A stretch of 6,490 nucleotides of DNA from CAYLZW01 sp964388085 (lineage in GTDB: Bacteria; Myxococcota; UBA727; CAYLZW01): assembly GCA_964388085.1 (NCBI GenBank), contig CAYLZW010000315.1, positions 1 to 6,490 on the forward strand, written 5' to 3'. Within the stretch, counting starts at the first letter, position 1. The number at the start of each line of letters is the position of its first letter. This document shows positions 1 through 6,376 of this stretch, in pieces. The position numbers and the translations under genes were made by a program. The notes under the pieces are model-generated. The model ran no database searches and was not told the DNA's origin. It worked only from the letters and a program-made list of their open reading frames with translations.

Positions 1-2
1 CG

Positions 3-92
3 TGCCCCTCGGCGGAGCGAAACTTCCGCCGCACCGGCGCGCGCGTGCTCGACGTGGTGGACGTCGCCCTGGGGAGGATCGACGATGGTTGA
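3..92 (+). CDS. C-terminal end of an unidentified protein (5' truncated by window)
   Basis: The frame beginning at base 3 is open from the window edge to a TGA at 90-92 and encodes about 29 residues, ending in a stretch that includes FRRTGARVLDVVDVALGRI. Its codons have the G/C-rich third positions expected of a real gene here, and its regular Val/Leu spacing would fit a terminal helix. The TGA lies inside the beginning of the lipid kinase gene (8-nt overlap), an arrangement typical of co-transcribed, translationally coupled genes. Too little is visible to name a family, so no function is proposed. Confidence 0.6.
   Translation, partial: CPSAERNFRRTGARVLDVVDVALGRIDDG
71..77 (+). promoter_or_regulatory. 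Ribosome binding site of the lipid kinase
   Basis: GGGGAGG lies 7 nt before the ATG at 85 and is the only strong Shine-Dalgarno-like run here. It supports the ATG at 85 as start even though the frame is open back to the window edge; no ATG, GTG or TTG occurs in that frame between 1 and 84. The site lies inside the 3' end of the preceding gene. Confidence 0.6.
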
Positions 93-1071
93 CGCCGTGA
101 GCGGTTCGGGTGGTGAGAAGCGGGCGCGCGACGGCGAGCTCTCCGGCACGCACGTCTTCATCCTGAACCCGCGCTCGGCGGCAGGCGCCACCCGCCGTCG
201 TTTCGAGCGCGTGCGCGCGCGCTTTCAGAGCGTGCTGCCCGACATGGAGGTGCGCCTCACCGAGCGTCCGCTCCACGCCACGGAGCTCGCGCGCGAGGCC
301 GTGAAGGCGGGCGCCGCGGCGGTCATCGCGGTCGGCGGCGACGGCACGAACAACGAGGTCATCAACGGCTTCTTCGACGAGGACGGCGAGCGCATCCCGA
401 GCCGGACGGCGTTCGGCGTCGTCACGAGCGGGACGGGCGGAGACTTCCGCCGCAGCTTCGGCTGGGCGCTCGACCCCGAGAAGGACCTCGCGCGCATCGA
501 GCGGGGCGAGCGCCGTCGCATCGACCTCGGTCGCGTGCGCTACACGAAGCGTGACGGGAGCGAGGGCGTGCGCTTCTTCGTCAACATCGGCTCGTTCGGC
601 ATGAGCGGCGAGGTGGTCGACAAGGTGAACGCGGGCACCAAGGCGCTCGGCGCCAAGGGCTCGTTCATGACCGCCACCGTGCGCAGCATCCTCGGCTACA
701 AGCCGCAGAACGTGCGCCTCTCCATCGACGGGGGGGCCGAGGAGGAGCTGAGCGTCACGACGGTGGCGGTGGCCAACGGACAGTACTTCGGCGGCGGCAT
801 GTGGATCGCGCCCGAGGCCCGCTGTGACGACGGCAGCTTCGAGCTCGTCGTGATCAAGGGCGTGAGCGCCGGCTTCTGGCTGAAGCACGGGCTCAAGGTC
901 TACAACGGCAGCCACAAGGCGCTCCCCGAGGTGCTCTGCCGAGGATGTCGCAGCGTGCGCGCGGTCCCCGTGTCGGACGGCGAGGTCCTGATCGAGCTCG
1001 ACGGCGAGCAGAGCGGTCGCTTGCCGGCCACCTTCGATCTCCTGCCGAACGCCCTCGATCTCCTCGTGTGA
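85..1071 (+). CDS. Diacylglycerol kinase family lipid kinase (DAGK catalytic domain, YegS/DgkB/LCB5-like)
   Basis: A 328-residue protein of the soluble lipid kinase family, which transfers phosphate from ATP to diacylglycerol, sphingoid bases or related lipids at the inner membrane face. The N-terminal nucleotide-binding lobe shows the NPRSAAG phosphate loop (28-34), the signature GGDGTNNEVINGF (84-96) and GTGGDF (116-121), where many relatives have GTANDF. The C-terminal beta-sandwich lobe contains FFVNIGSFGMSGEVV (164-178), a Gly/Met-rich NGQYFGGGMWIAP segment followed by DDGSFELVVI (248-257), and the conserved DGE (306-308). Length is normal for the family (about 300). There is no signal peptide or membrane helix. 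A CRGC pair (285, 288) is a small oddity. The exact lipid substrate cannot be read from sequence. The gene overlaps the one before it and is separated by 107 bp from the FHA gene, so it probably belongs to the upstream operon. Confidence 0.93.
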   Translation: MVDAVSGSGGEKRARDGELSGTHVFILNPRSAAGATRRRFERVRARFQSVLPDMEVRLTERPLHATELAREAVKAGAAAVIAVGGDGTNNEVINGFFDEDGERIPSRTAFGVVTSGTGGDFRRSFGWALDPEKDLARIERGERRRIDLGRVRYTKRDGSEGVRFFVNIGSFGMSGEVVDKVNAGTKALGAKGSFMTATVRSILGYKPQNVRLSIDGGAEEELSVTTVAVANGQYFGGGMWIAPEARCDDGSFELVVIKGVSAGFWLKHGLKVYNGSHKALPEVLCRGCRSVRAVPVSDGEVLIELDGEQSGRLPATFDLLPNALDLLV

Positions 1072-1122
1072 ACCCTGCTGGGCGGACCCGCCGGCACGGG
1101 AATTTCACATCACGCCGGGCGA

Positions 1123-1153
1123 TTGGCGCCGAACCTGTGGGTTGTGCTTGAAT
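1123..1153 (+). promoter_or_regulatory. Possible sigma-70-type promoter for the FHA/kinase unit
   Basis: In the 107-bp gap after the lipid kinase, TTGGCG (1123-1128) and TTGAAT (1148-1153) resemble -35 and -10 boxes. The spacer is 19 bp, longer than ideal, but a TG dinucleotide (1145-1146) gives an extended -10 arrangement. Transcription would start near 1160, very close to the GTG at 1179, leaving a leader of about 20 nt. The rest of the gap contains the relatively AT-richer stretch GGGAATTTCACATCACG (1098-1114) and no convincing terminator. This is a visual match only. Confidence 0.3.
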
Positions 1154-1178
1154 CGAGGTCCCCGAAGGGACCGAACGC

Positions 1179-3368
1179 GTGGCCTCCGACACCGCCGACA
1201 GAACCGAGACGAACCAGTCGCAGCCCGACGTCGGGGTGCCGCGCTACCGTCTCGTGCACAAGACCTCCGGGGACTCGCGCTTCTCGCCGCAGCCGCTCGC
1301 GGCGGGGATCACCTACGTCGGCCGCGTGGGCGACAACGACGTCGTGCTCGAGAGCGAGCTCGTGTCGCGCCGGCACGCGAAGATCATCCTCACGGACATG
1401 GGCGTCACCGTCCACGACCTCGACAGCCACAACGGCGTGTTCCTGAACGGCAAGAAGGTCCGCTCGACGCCGCTCGCGCCGGGCGACCTCGTCTATTTCG
1501 GCGACGTCTGCTGCGCGCTCGAGGAGGACGACGGCGCCGCGCTCCCCATGGGCGCGCTCTACGAGGCGGACATCAACCGCTCGAACCTCGTCAGCGACGC
1601 CTCGTCGTTGAGCGAGACCGACGACCCCGCGGTGCGCAGCCTGGCCACGCTCATCCAGGCGACGGATCTGCTGCTCGGGGCGGCGGACGACGCGTTCTTC
1701 GGTGACGTCCTCGAGCTGTGCCGCGCCCTCGTGCACGCGAGCCTGGCGGTGCTCGTCAAGGAGAACGGCGACGAGCTCGAGAGCGCGGTCGTCCTGCGCG
1801 AGGCGCGCGACGCCGATGGTGACCCGCCCGTGCGCTGGCCGCTCGTGCGCAAGGCCGTCGACGATCGGATCGTGTTCTTCTCGCACGAGGACGGCTCCGC
1901 GCTGCTCGCGCACGACGCCGCCGAGCGCGCCGCCGTCATGTGCGTCCCCGCCGTGGCGAGGGGCCAGGTGTACGGCGCCCTGTACTTCTCGCGCCCGGAC
2001 GGCTCACGCGGCTACACCGAGCGTGACGTCGAGACCCTCTCCGCCGTGGCGCACATCGTCGGCGTGCGCATGGGCGGACGCGCGCGGCCCGAGGTCGCCT
2101 CCGATCAGGACACCAGCATCAGCTCCGTCCAGGTCTCGCTGTCGGACACCTCGGAGGAGGCGAGCCGGGCGGAGATCGATCGCCTGCAAGGGGAGCTCGC
2201 CGATCTCGCCAAACAGCTCGACGGCGCCTCGCACACGAGCGCGCAGCTCGGCGAGGAGCGCGACGCCCTGCGCGAGGCGCTCGACGAGGCCCGCGCGGCC
2301 ATCGATCGCCTCGACGAGGAGCGCGCCGCGCTCGAGGCGAACGTGCGCTCGTCCGCCGCCGGCTCCGACGCGCGCCTCGCGGAGGCGCAGGCGGAGCTAA
2401 AGACCACGCTCGCGGCGCACGCGGAAGCGCTGAAAGAGATCAGCAGCGAGCGCGACGCGGCCAACGCACGCGCCGCGGAGCTCGACGACCGGCTCGGCGC
2501 GAAAGAGGCGGAGCTCGACGGCAACCGCGCCGCGCACGGGGAGCTCGAGCAGGAGCTCGAGCGGCGCGCACAGCAGCTCGAGGAGGCGCAGCTCGAGCTC
2601 GCGCGCACGACGCAGGACGCCACCGCCGCGCGCCAGGAGGCGGAGGCGCTGAACCTGCAGCTCGTCGCGGCGAAGAACGAGATGCAGCGGCTGCAAGGCG
2701 AGCTCGCGCGCCACGACGAGGCGGACGCCGCGGACCAGCAGCGGAACGAGGCCCTGCGCCTCGCGGTCGTGAGCGCGCTCCCCGAGGCGGTCTCGACGCG
2801 CGTGCTGGCCCTGGCCGGCGGGGACGAGGACACCCCGCTGCTCATCGGGGATCGCACCGCCGTCTCCATCGGCCTGAGCGGCTTCGACGCCTGGGCCGCG
2901 AGCGCCGCGCCGACAGAGGTGCAAGAGCGGCTCGACTTCTTCTGCGCGCGCACGCGCAAGATCATCGTCGAGCACGGCGGCGCGTTCGAGCAGGTGCTCG
3001 GCCACACGCACCTCGCGCTCTTCGACGCCGATCAAGAGGGCGTGCTGGCCGCGGTGCGCTGCGCGTGCGCGCTCATCGGCAAGCTGCGCGCAGAGAGCGG
3101 CGTGCAGGTCGGCGTGCACACGGGCTCGCTGGTGCTCGGCTTCTTCGGCGACGGCAGCGCCTCGGTGCGCGCGGCGGCAGGGGAGGCCATCGCCGTGGCG
3201 CGCGGCGCCCAGGACGCAGGACAAGCAGGCGCCGTGATGGTCAGCGAATCCGTGCGGTCGAAGATCCCGCCCGATTCGGGGATGATGCTCGTCAATTGCG
3301 GACCGCACATCATCCGGGGCATGCCTCAGCCCGTGAGCCTCTTCCAGCTCATGGCGGAGGCCACGTGA
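1179..3368 (+). CDS. FHA - GAF - coiled coil - degenerate class III nucleotide cyclase domain protein
   Basis: A 729-residue cytosolic signalling protein without membrane segments. The GTG start is fixed by an in-frame TGA at 1149-1151 and a GAAGGGA ribosome site 8 nt upstream. Domains: a short Thr-rich tail (T5, T9, T11); FHA domain (about 22-115) with GR (48-49), SRRH (63-66) and SHNGVFLNG (83-91), the set that binds phosphothreonine; GAF-like domain (about 150-298) ending in VYGALYFSRPDG and a helix; a long coiled coil (about 325-525) rich in Glu, Ala, Arg and Leu; and a cyclase-homology domain (about 553-727). The last has the landmarks EHGGAF, GVHTGSLVLGFFG and VMVSESV. However, the first metal Asp aligns with G565, the second with H609, the base-selecting Lys with Q605, and the catalytic Asn with A672. 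Cyclase activity is therefore unlikely. It is followed 67 bp later by a Ser/Thr kinase, suggesting a phosphothreonine relay. The ligand of the GAF domain is unknown. Confidence 0.88.
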   Translation: MASDTADRTETNQSQPDVGVPRYRLVHKTSGDSRFSPQPLAAGITYVGRVGDNDVVLESELVSRRHAKIILTDMGVTVHDLDSHNGVFLNGKKVRSTPLAPGDLVYFGDVCCALEEDDGAALPMGALYEADINRSNLVSDASSLSETDDPAVRSLATLIQATDLLLGAADDAFFGDVLELCRALVHASLAVLVKENGDELESAVVLREARDADGDPPVRWPLVRKAVDDRIVFFSHEDGSALLAHDAAERAAVMCVPAVARGQVYGALYFSRPDGSRGYTERDVETLSAVAHIVGVRMGGRARPEVASDQDTSISSVQVSLSDTSEEASRAEIDRLQGELADLAKQLDGASHTSAQLGEERDALREALDEARAAIDRLDEERAALEANVRSSAAGSDARLAEAQAELKTTLAAHAEALKEISSERDAANARAAELDDRLGAKEAELDGNRAAHGELEQELERRAQQLEEAQLELARTTQDATAARQEAEALNLQLVAAKNEMQRLQGELARHDEADAADQQRNEALRLAVVSALPEAVSTRVLALAGGDEDTPLLIGDRTAVSIGLSGFDAWAASAAPTEVQERLDFFCARTRKIIVEHGGAFEQVLGHTHLALFDADQEGVLAAVRCACALIGKLRAESGVQVGVHTGSLVLGFFGDGSASVRAAAGEAIAVARGAQDAGQAGAVMVSESVRSKIPPDSGMMLVNCGPHIIRGMPQPVSLFQLMAEAT

Positions 3369-3439
3369 GCGCACCTGTGAGCCCCATGAACGACGAGCGC
3401 CCGACGCGAGCGCCGCCCCGAGACAGGAGACCCGCGTGA
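3365..3439 (+). CDS. Possible 24-codon coupling ORF between FHA gene and kinase gene
   Basis: In the gap between the two signalling genes a GTG at 3365 overlaps the FHA gene stop as GTGA. The frame stays open for 24 codons and ends at a TGA (3437-3439) overlapping the kinase GTG, again as GTGA. GGAGG (3356-3360) lies 4 nt before the GTG. In-frame GTG 3377 and ATG 3386 are other possible starts. The predicted peptide is Pro/Arg-rich (for example RPTRAPPRDRRPA) and resembles no known domain. It could be a real tiny ORF that keeps ribosomes moving from the FHA gene to the kinase, or chance in GC-rich DNA where GTGA is common. Confidence 0.22.
   Translation: MSAPVSPMNDERPTRAPPRDRRPA
3425..3430 (+). 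promoter_or_regulatory. Ribosome binding site of the Ser/Thr kinase
   Basis: AGGAGA lies 5 nt before the GTG at 3436. No ATG, GTG or TTG occurs in the kinase frame between the end of the FHA gene and 3436, and the kinase domain begins directly after (FGPYSLL at residue 8). The GTG is therefore the credible start. Confidence 0.6.
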
Positions 3440-5682
3440 GCGAGCTGCCCCGGCAGTTCGGGCCTTATTCACTCCTGAAGCTGCTCGCGAAGGGCGGCAT
3501 GGGCGAGATCTACCTCGCGCGCACGGCCGGCATCTCGCACTTCGAGAAGTACTACGCGGTCAAGAAGCTGCTGAAGAAGTTCGCGCACGACGCCGACGTG
3601 TGCGCGCGCTTCATCGACGAGGCGAAGCTCGGCGCGCGCCTGCAGCACCCGAACATCGTGCAGGTGTACGACCTCGGCAAGGTCACCGACGAGCTGTTCA
3701 TGGCGACCGAGTTCGTCGACGGCTTCGACCTGCGCCGCGTGCTCCGCTTCTGCCACGAGAAGCGCAAGCGCATCCCGCTCGACATCGCGCTGTTCATCGT
3801 GCGCGAGGTGCTCTCGGGGCTCGCCTACGCGCACCGGCAGGTGGACGCCGAGGGTCAGAGCATCAACCTCATCCACAGAGACATCTCGCCGCAGAACGTG
3901 CTCGTGTCGTTCGAGGGCGAGGTGAAGATCATCGACTTCGGGCTCGCCAAGTCGACGCAGCGCAGCCAGGAGACGCAGGCGAACGTGCTGCTCGGCAACT
4001 TCGGCTACATGAGCCCGGAGCAGGCGCGCGGCCAGAAGCTCGACGTGCGCACCGACGTGTACTCGACGGGCATCGTGCTCTTCGAGCTCGTCACGGGCAC
4101 GAAGCGCTTCGTCGACGAGAACCCGCTGCGCCTGCTCGAGATGGTGGCGCGCCCGACGCCCATCATGCCGTCCGACCGCGCGCCCGACGTGCCGAAGGCG
4201 CTAGACCGCATCTTCCTCGGCGCCACGCAGGCGAACCGCGAGGGGCGCTACAAGGACGCCGAGAGCTTCCGGGACGAGGTCACCCAGGCGCTCCACAAGC
4301 TGAACCCGCGCGCCACCCGCGAGCACCTCGCGCAGTTCCTGAACCACCTCTTCCTCGGCGGTCAGGCGCCGCCCGCCGTCGACAACGACGCGCTCAACAA
4401 GTCCGTCGCCATCCAGGTCAAGGACCTGCACGAGAAGTCGAGCGCGTTCACGAAGACGAAGGAAGACGACGTTCAGGATCGTGGCCTGACGGAGTTCTCC
4501 GACGACGCGCCGCAGACCGGCTCGCACCCGCTGATGCGCGCCGCGCGCGTCGGCGACGTGCTCAGCCACCAGGAGCTCACGGGCGACGAGGCGCTGCCGC
4601 CGGGCGTCGATCCGAAGGTGATGGAGTCGGGCCCGCCGCCCGCCCTGCGCCCGCCGGTGCAGGAGATGAGCGCGAGCGACATCTCGTCGCCGAACGTGCC
4701 CGCCGTGATGCCGGCGCCGAACCTCCACGTGCAGCCGCCGGTCGCCCTCGTGTCGCCGACGCCCGAGATGACGCCGCCGCCGTCCGCCGCGCAGTCCGCG
4801 TGGCAGGCGCGCGCCACGGACCCCGCCATGCGCCCGCCACGCGCGGACCCCTCCTCGCTCGACGAGCAGCCCGCGGTGGCCGAGCCCGGCGAGCACCTCC
4901 CCACCGAGGTGTACGAGGCGCCCACCTTCGCTCCGTCCTTCGGCGCGCCGGCCTTCGCGACGGACTCCCTCGACCTCGGCGGCAGCCCCCCCGACGGCGA
5001 GCTCGAGGAGCTGCCGCTCGAGGAGGCGAACGACCTGCTCGAGCTCACCCCGCTGCCCCCGCCGCAGGACCCGCCGGCGACCGAGCGCAAGGCACCCTCG
5101 GGCGCGCAGCAGAAGGCGCCGCCGCCGTCGGTGCGGAGCGCGCCCGTCGTGTCGCAGCTCGGCGCTCCGCCGCCGCCCGCCGCGGCGCCGCCCTCGCAGG
5201 GTTCGGCGGTCGTGTCGTCCGTCGTCGAGCGCAAGGGCGGCGCGGTGGTGTCGACGTTGAAGCCGAGCCGCGACGATCCGGCGGTGAGCGAGCGTGACGA
5301 GCCGACGATGGTGGTCGACCTCGGCAGCCTGCCAGGCGCCGAGGAGCGCGAGCCGTTGACGTCGAGCTCGGGCGCCGGCTTCCGTGAGGGCGGCGCGCAC
5401 GACAGCCTCATCATCGACTTCGAGATCGACGACGACCCCGACGCGCCGACGCAGAAGGCGCCCGTCGCTCCCTCGGGGCCGCCCGTCGCCGCGAAGCCCG
5501 CCGCGCCGGCTCCCTCGTCGAGCCCGCCGCCCGCCGCGCCGCCGTCGAACGTGCGTCCGCCCGCGCCGGTGCAGCCGGTGATCCGGCCCGCCGCGCAGCC
5601 ACGCGGCCGCGTCGTCACCGGCGGCGTCGCGAAGCCGCGGCGCGGTCAGCCGAGCGACGTCGATCCGAACAAACGTCGCTGA
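3436..5682 (+). CDS. Hanks-type serine/threonine protein kinase with long Pro/Ala-rich C-terminal tail
   Basis: A 748-residue kinase. The catalytic domain spans about residues 10-285: glycine loop AKGGMGEIY (18-26, first Gly replaced by Ala), ATP lysine K43 in YAVK, helix-C E62, catalytic loop HRDISPQNVLVS (147-158, catalytic D149 and N154), DFG (167-169), activation segment to GYMSPEQARG (190-199) and the TDVYSTGIVLFELVTG helix (206-221). All essential residues are present, so it should be active. Ser in place of Lys in the HRDxK motif is common in myxobacterial kinases. A short helical extension (about 294-308) follows, then a roughly 400-residue disordered tail dominated by Pro, Ala, Ser and acid residues, without a membrane helix or PASTA repeats; the enzyme appears cytosolic. 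The tail has acid-flanked PT sites (T490, T624, T672) and three VVS motifs. Placement directly after the FHA gene suggests the two proteins are partners. Substrates are unknown. Confidence 0.93.
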   Translation: MSELPRQFGPYSLLKLLAKGGMGEIYLARTAGISHFEKYYAVKKLLKKFAHDADVCARFIDEAKLGARLQHPNIVQVYDLGKVTDELFMATEFVDGFDLRRVLRFCHEKRKRIPLDIALFIVREVLSGLAYAHRQVDAEGQSINLIHRDISPQNVLVSFEGEVKIIDFGLAKSTQRSQETQANVLLGNFGYMSPEQARGQKLDVRTDVYSTGIVLFELVTGTKRFVDENPLRLLEMVARPTPIMPSDRAPDVPKALDRIFLGATQANREGRYKDAESFRDEVTQALHKLNPRATREHLAQFLNHLFLGGQAPPAVDNDALNKSVAIQVKDLHEKSSAFTKTKEDDVQDRGLTEFSDDAPQTGSHPLMRAARVGDVLSHQELTGDEALPPGVDPKVMESGPPPALRPPVQEMSASDISSPNVPAVMPAPNLHVQPPVALVSPTPEMTPPPSAAQSAWQARATDPAMRPPRADPSSLDEQPAVAEPGEHLPTEVYEAPTFAPSFGAPAFATDSLDLGGSPPDGELEELPLEEANDLLELTPLPPPQDPPATERKAPSGAQQKAPPPSVRSAPVVSQLGAPPPPAAAPPSQGSAVVSSVVERKGGAVVSTLKPSRDDPAVSERDEPTMVVDLGSLPGAEEREPLTSSSGAGFREGGAHDSLIIDFEIDDDPDAPTQKAPVAPSGPPVAAKPAAPAPSSSPPPAAPPSNVRPPAPVQPVIRPAAQPRGRVVTGGVAKPRRGQPSDVDPNKRR

Positions 5683-5706
5683 GCTCTTGCTCGTCGCTCG
5701 AAGCTG

Positions 5707-5729
5707 GTTCGGGAGCTTTGCTCCCGAAC
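5707..5729 (+). terminator. Perfect 10-bp hairpin after the kinase gene
   Basis: Arms GTTCGGGAGC (5707-5716) and GCTCCCGAAC (5720-5729) pair perfectly around a TTT loop, 24 nt after the kinase stop. No T-run follows, so it is not a classical intrinsic terminator. It may act as a U-less terminator, a pause site before Rho, or an mRNA 3'-end stabiliser. Position between convergent genes favours a 3'-end role. Confidence 0.6.
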
Positions 5730-5791
5730 GACCCGCTGCGTGTTGGCACGATGGCCCGGAGCACGGGGAGGTGTGCGCGCAAGCGTATACA

Positions 5792-5811
5792 CGAGGGGGC
5801 GTGCCCCCTCG
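5792..5811 (-). terminator. Hairpin downstream of the exported C-x4-C protein gene
   Basis: Arms CGAGGGGGC (5792-5800) and GCCCCCTCG (5803-5811) are perfectly complementary with a GT between them, so realistically an 8-bp stem with a 4-nt loop. It begins 8 nt past the stop of the - strand gene (TGA at 5822-5820). On the - strand it is followed by TGTATACG rather than a T-run. It probably marks the 3' end of that transcript, paired with the kinase-side hairpin. Confidence 0.55.
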
Positions 5812-5819
5812 CAGAGGAT

Positions 5820-6305
5820 TCAGCCTGGCTCGCGGACCTTCACCGGGATGCTGACCCGATCGGTCATGCGCTGACACCACTCGTCGGTGCAGAGGAAGAA
5901 GCTCACATCGGCGTCGACGTTGTAGCTGCCGGCCTTGCGACCGCTCACGGCCGTCGACAACGAGGGATCCTTGGCCGCCTTGTCGGCGACGTCGCCGCGC
6001 CCGAGCTTGCGCTTCTCGAGCTGGATGCCATCGGGCTCCGACAGCTTCACCTCGAGCGGCGCCTGCGGGTGGATCTTGGTGCCGTTCTTCGGCACGAGCA
6101 CGAGCTTGATGACGCCGTCCTCCCCCACCTTCACCTCGCTGGAGGAGCCGCTGACGTCGATCTTGTAGTCGTCCTTCGTCGCGCGGTCCTTCTTCGCCGG
6201 CGGAGCGCCGGGCTTGTCGGCGTCGTCGCCGGCGAGCGCAGGAACGGACGCGGCCACGGTGACGAGCGCGAGCGCGACGAAAAGCGTACGGACGGGTGCG
6301 AGCAC
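5820..6305 (-). CDS. Exported small protein with C-x4-C motif, resembling the DsbD N-terminal (alpha) domain
   Basis: The chosen GTG start (6305) has a perfect AGGAGG 6 nt upstream and begins a signal peptide; a longer reading from an ATG at 6377 would add 24 residues of shadow-like sequence in front. The 161-residue precursor has a basic N terminus, a hydrophobic core (about 7-22) and an ALA cleavage site (23-25), followed by a charged Lys/Asp/Pro linker to about 45. The mature part (about 46-157) looks like a beta-sandwich: alternating strands, KIHPQAPLEVKLSEPDGI (78-94), then SYNVDADVSFFLCTDEWCQR and a final SIPVKV strand. The CTDEWC pair (C139, C144) sits where DsbD-alpha-type domains carry their redox cysteines. 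A periplasmic thiol-disulfide role is therefore plausible but inferred. No membrane electron-transfer partner is visible in the window. It converges on the kinase gene and is divergent from the gene at 6440. Confidence 0.8.
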   Translation of the reverse strand: MLAPVRTLFVALALVTVAASVPALAGDDADKPGAPPAKKDRATKDDYKIDVSGSSSEVKVGEDGVIKLVLVPKNGTKIHPQAPLEVKLSEPDGIQLEKRKLGRGDVADKAAKDPSLSTAVSGRKAGSYNVDADVSFFLCTDEWCQRMTDRVSIPVKVREPG

Positions 6306-6311
6306 GGAGCA

Positions 6312-6317
6312 CCTCCT
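6312..6317 (-). promoter_or_regulatory. Strong ribosome binding site deciding the GTG start at 6305
   Basis: Read on the - strand this is AGGAGG, the ideal anti-16S match, ending 6 nt before the GTG at 6305. It selects the start that gives a clean signal peptide and argues against the upstream ATG at 6377. Confidence 0.75.
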
Positions 6318-6367
6318 CTCGCGGTCCCTCTGCCATGGACGACCCGGGCCCGCGAGCGATTCAGCCG

Positions 6368-6376
6368 AGCATAGCA
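6368..6376 (-). promoter_or_regulatory. Possible extended -10 promoter for the exported protein gene
   Basis: Read on the - strand the sequence is TGCTATGCT, a TGn extension followed by TATGCT (4 of 6 matches to TATAAT). No good -35 hexamer lies 16-18 nt upstream, as is common for extended -10 promoters. Transcription would begin near 6361, leaving a leader of about 56 nt before the GTG at 6305. It is a visual match only. Confidence 0.33.

Noticed and set aside
1081..1093. Possible terminator stem GGCG/CGCC after the lipid kinase
   Set aside because: Only 4 bp pair and no T-run follows; this is expected by chance in DNA this GC-rich.
1138..1153. Possible sigma-54 promoter (TGGG...TTGAA) before the FHA gene
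   Set aside because: The GC of the -12 element is missing and the GG-to-GC spacing does not fit; a sigma-70-like reading is only slightly better and is listed with low confidence.
2539..2600. Repeated GAGCTCGAG-like DNA words in the FHA gene
   Set aside because: They reflect Glu-Leu-Glu codons of the coiled coil with strong codon bias, not a DNA repeat element.
2397..3374. A 325-codon open frame on the - strand opposite the coiled coil and cyclase-like region
   Set aside because: Composition is dominated by Arg, Ala, Leu and Glu from reading reversed coiled-coil codons. The + strand has clear FHA, GAF and cyclase-like homology.
3600..5297. A 565-codon open frame on the + strand inside the kinase gene
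   Set aside because: Its product is Arg/Ala/Pro-rich and carries no recognisable motif; it is a frame shadow of the kinase.
4201..6336. A 711-codon open frame on the - strand, antisense to most of the kinase gene and running into the exported-protein gene
   Set aside because: The translation is Arg/Ala/Gly-rich low complexity with no domain, as expected when GC-rich codons are read in the wrong frame. The + strand kinase with full Hanks motifs and the signal-peptide protein explain the same DNA.
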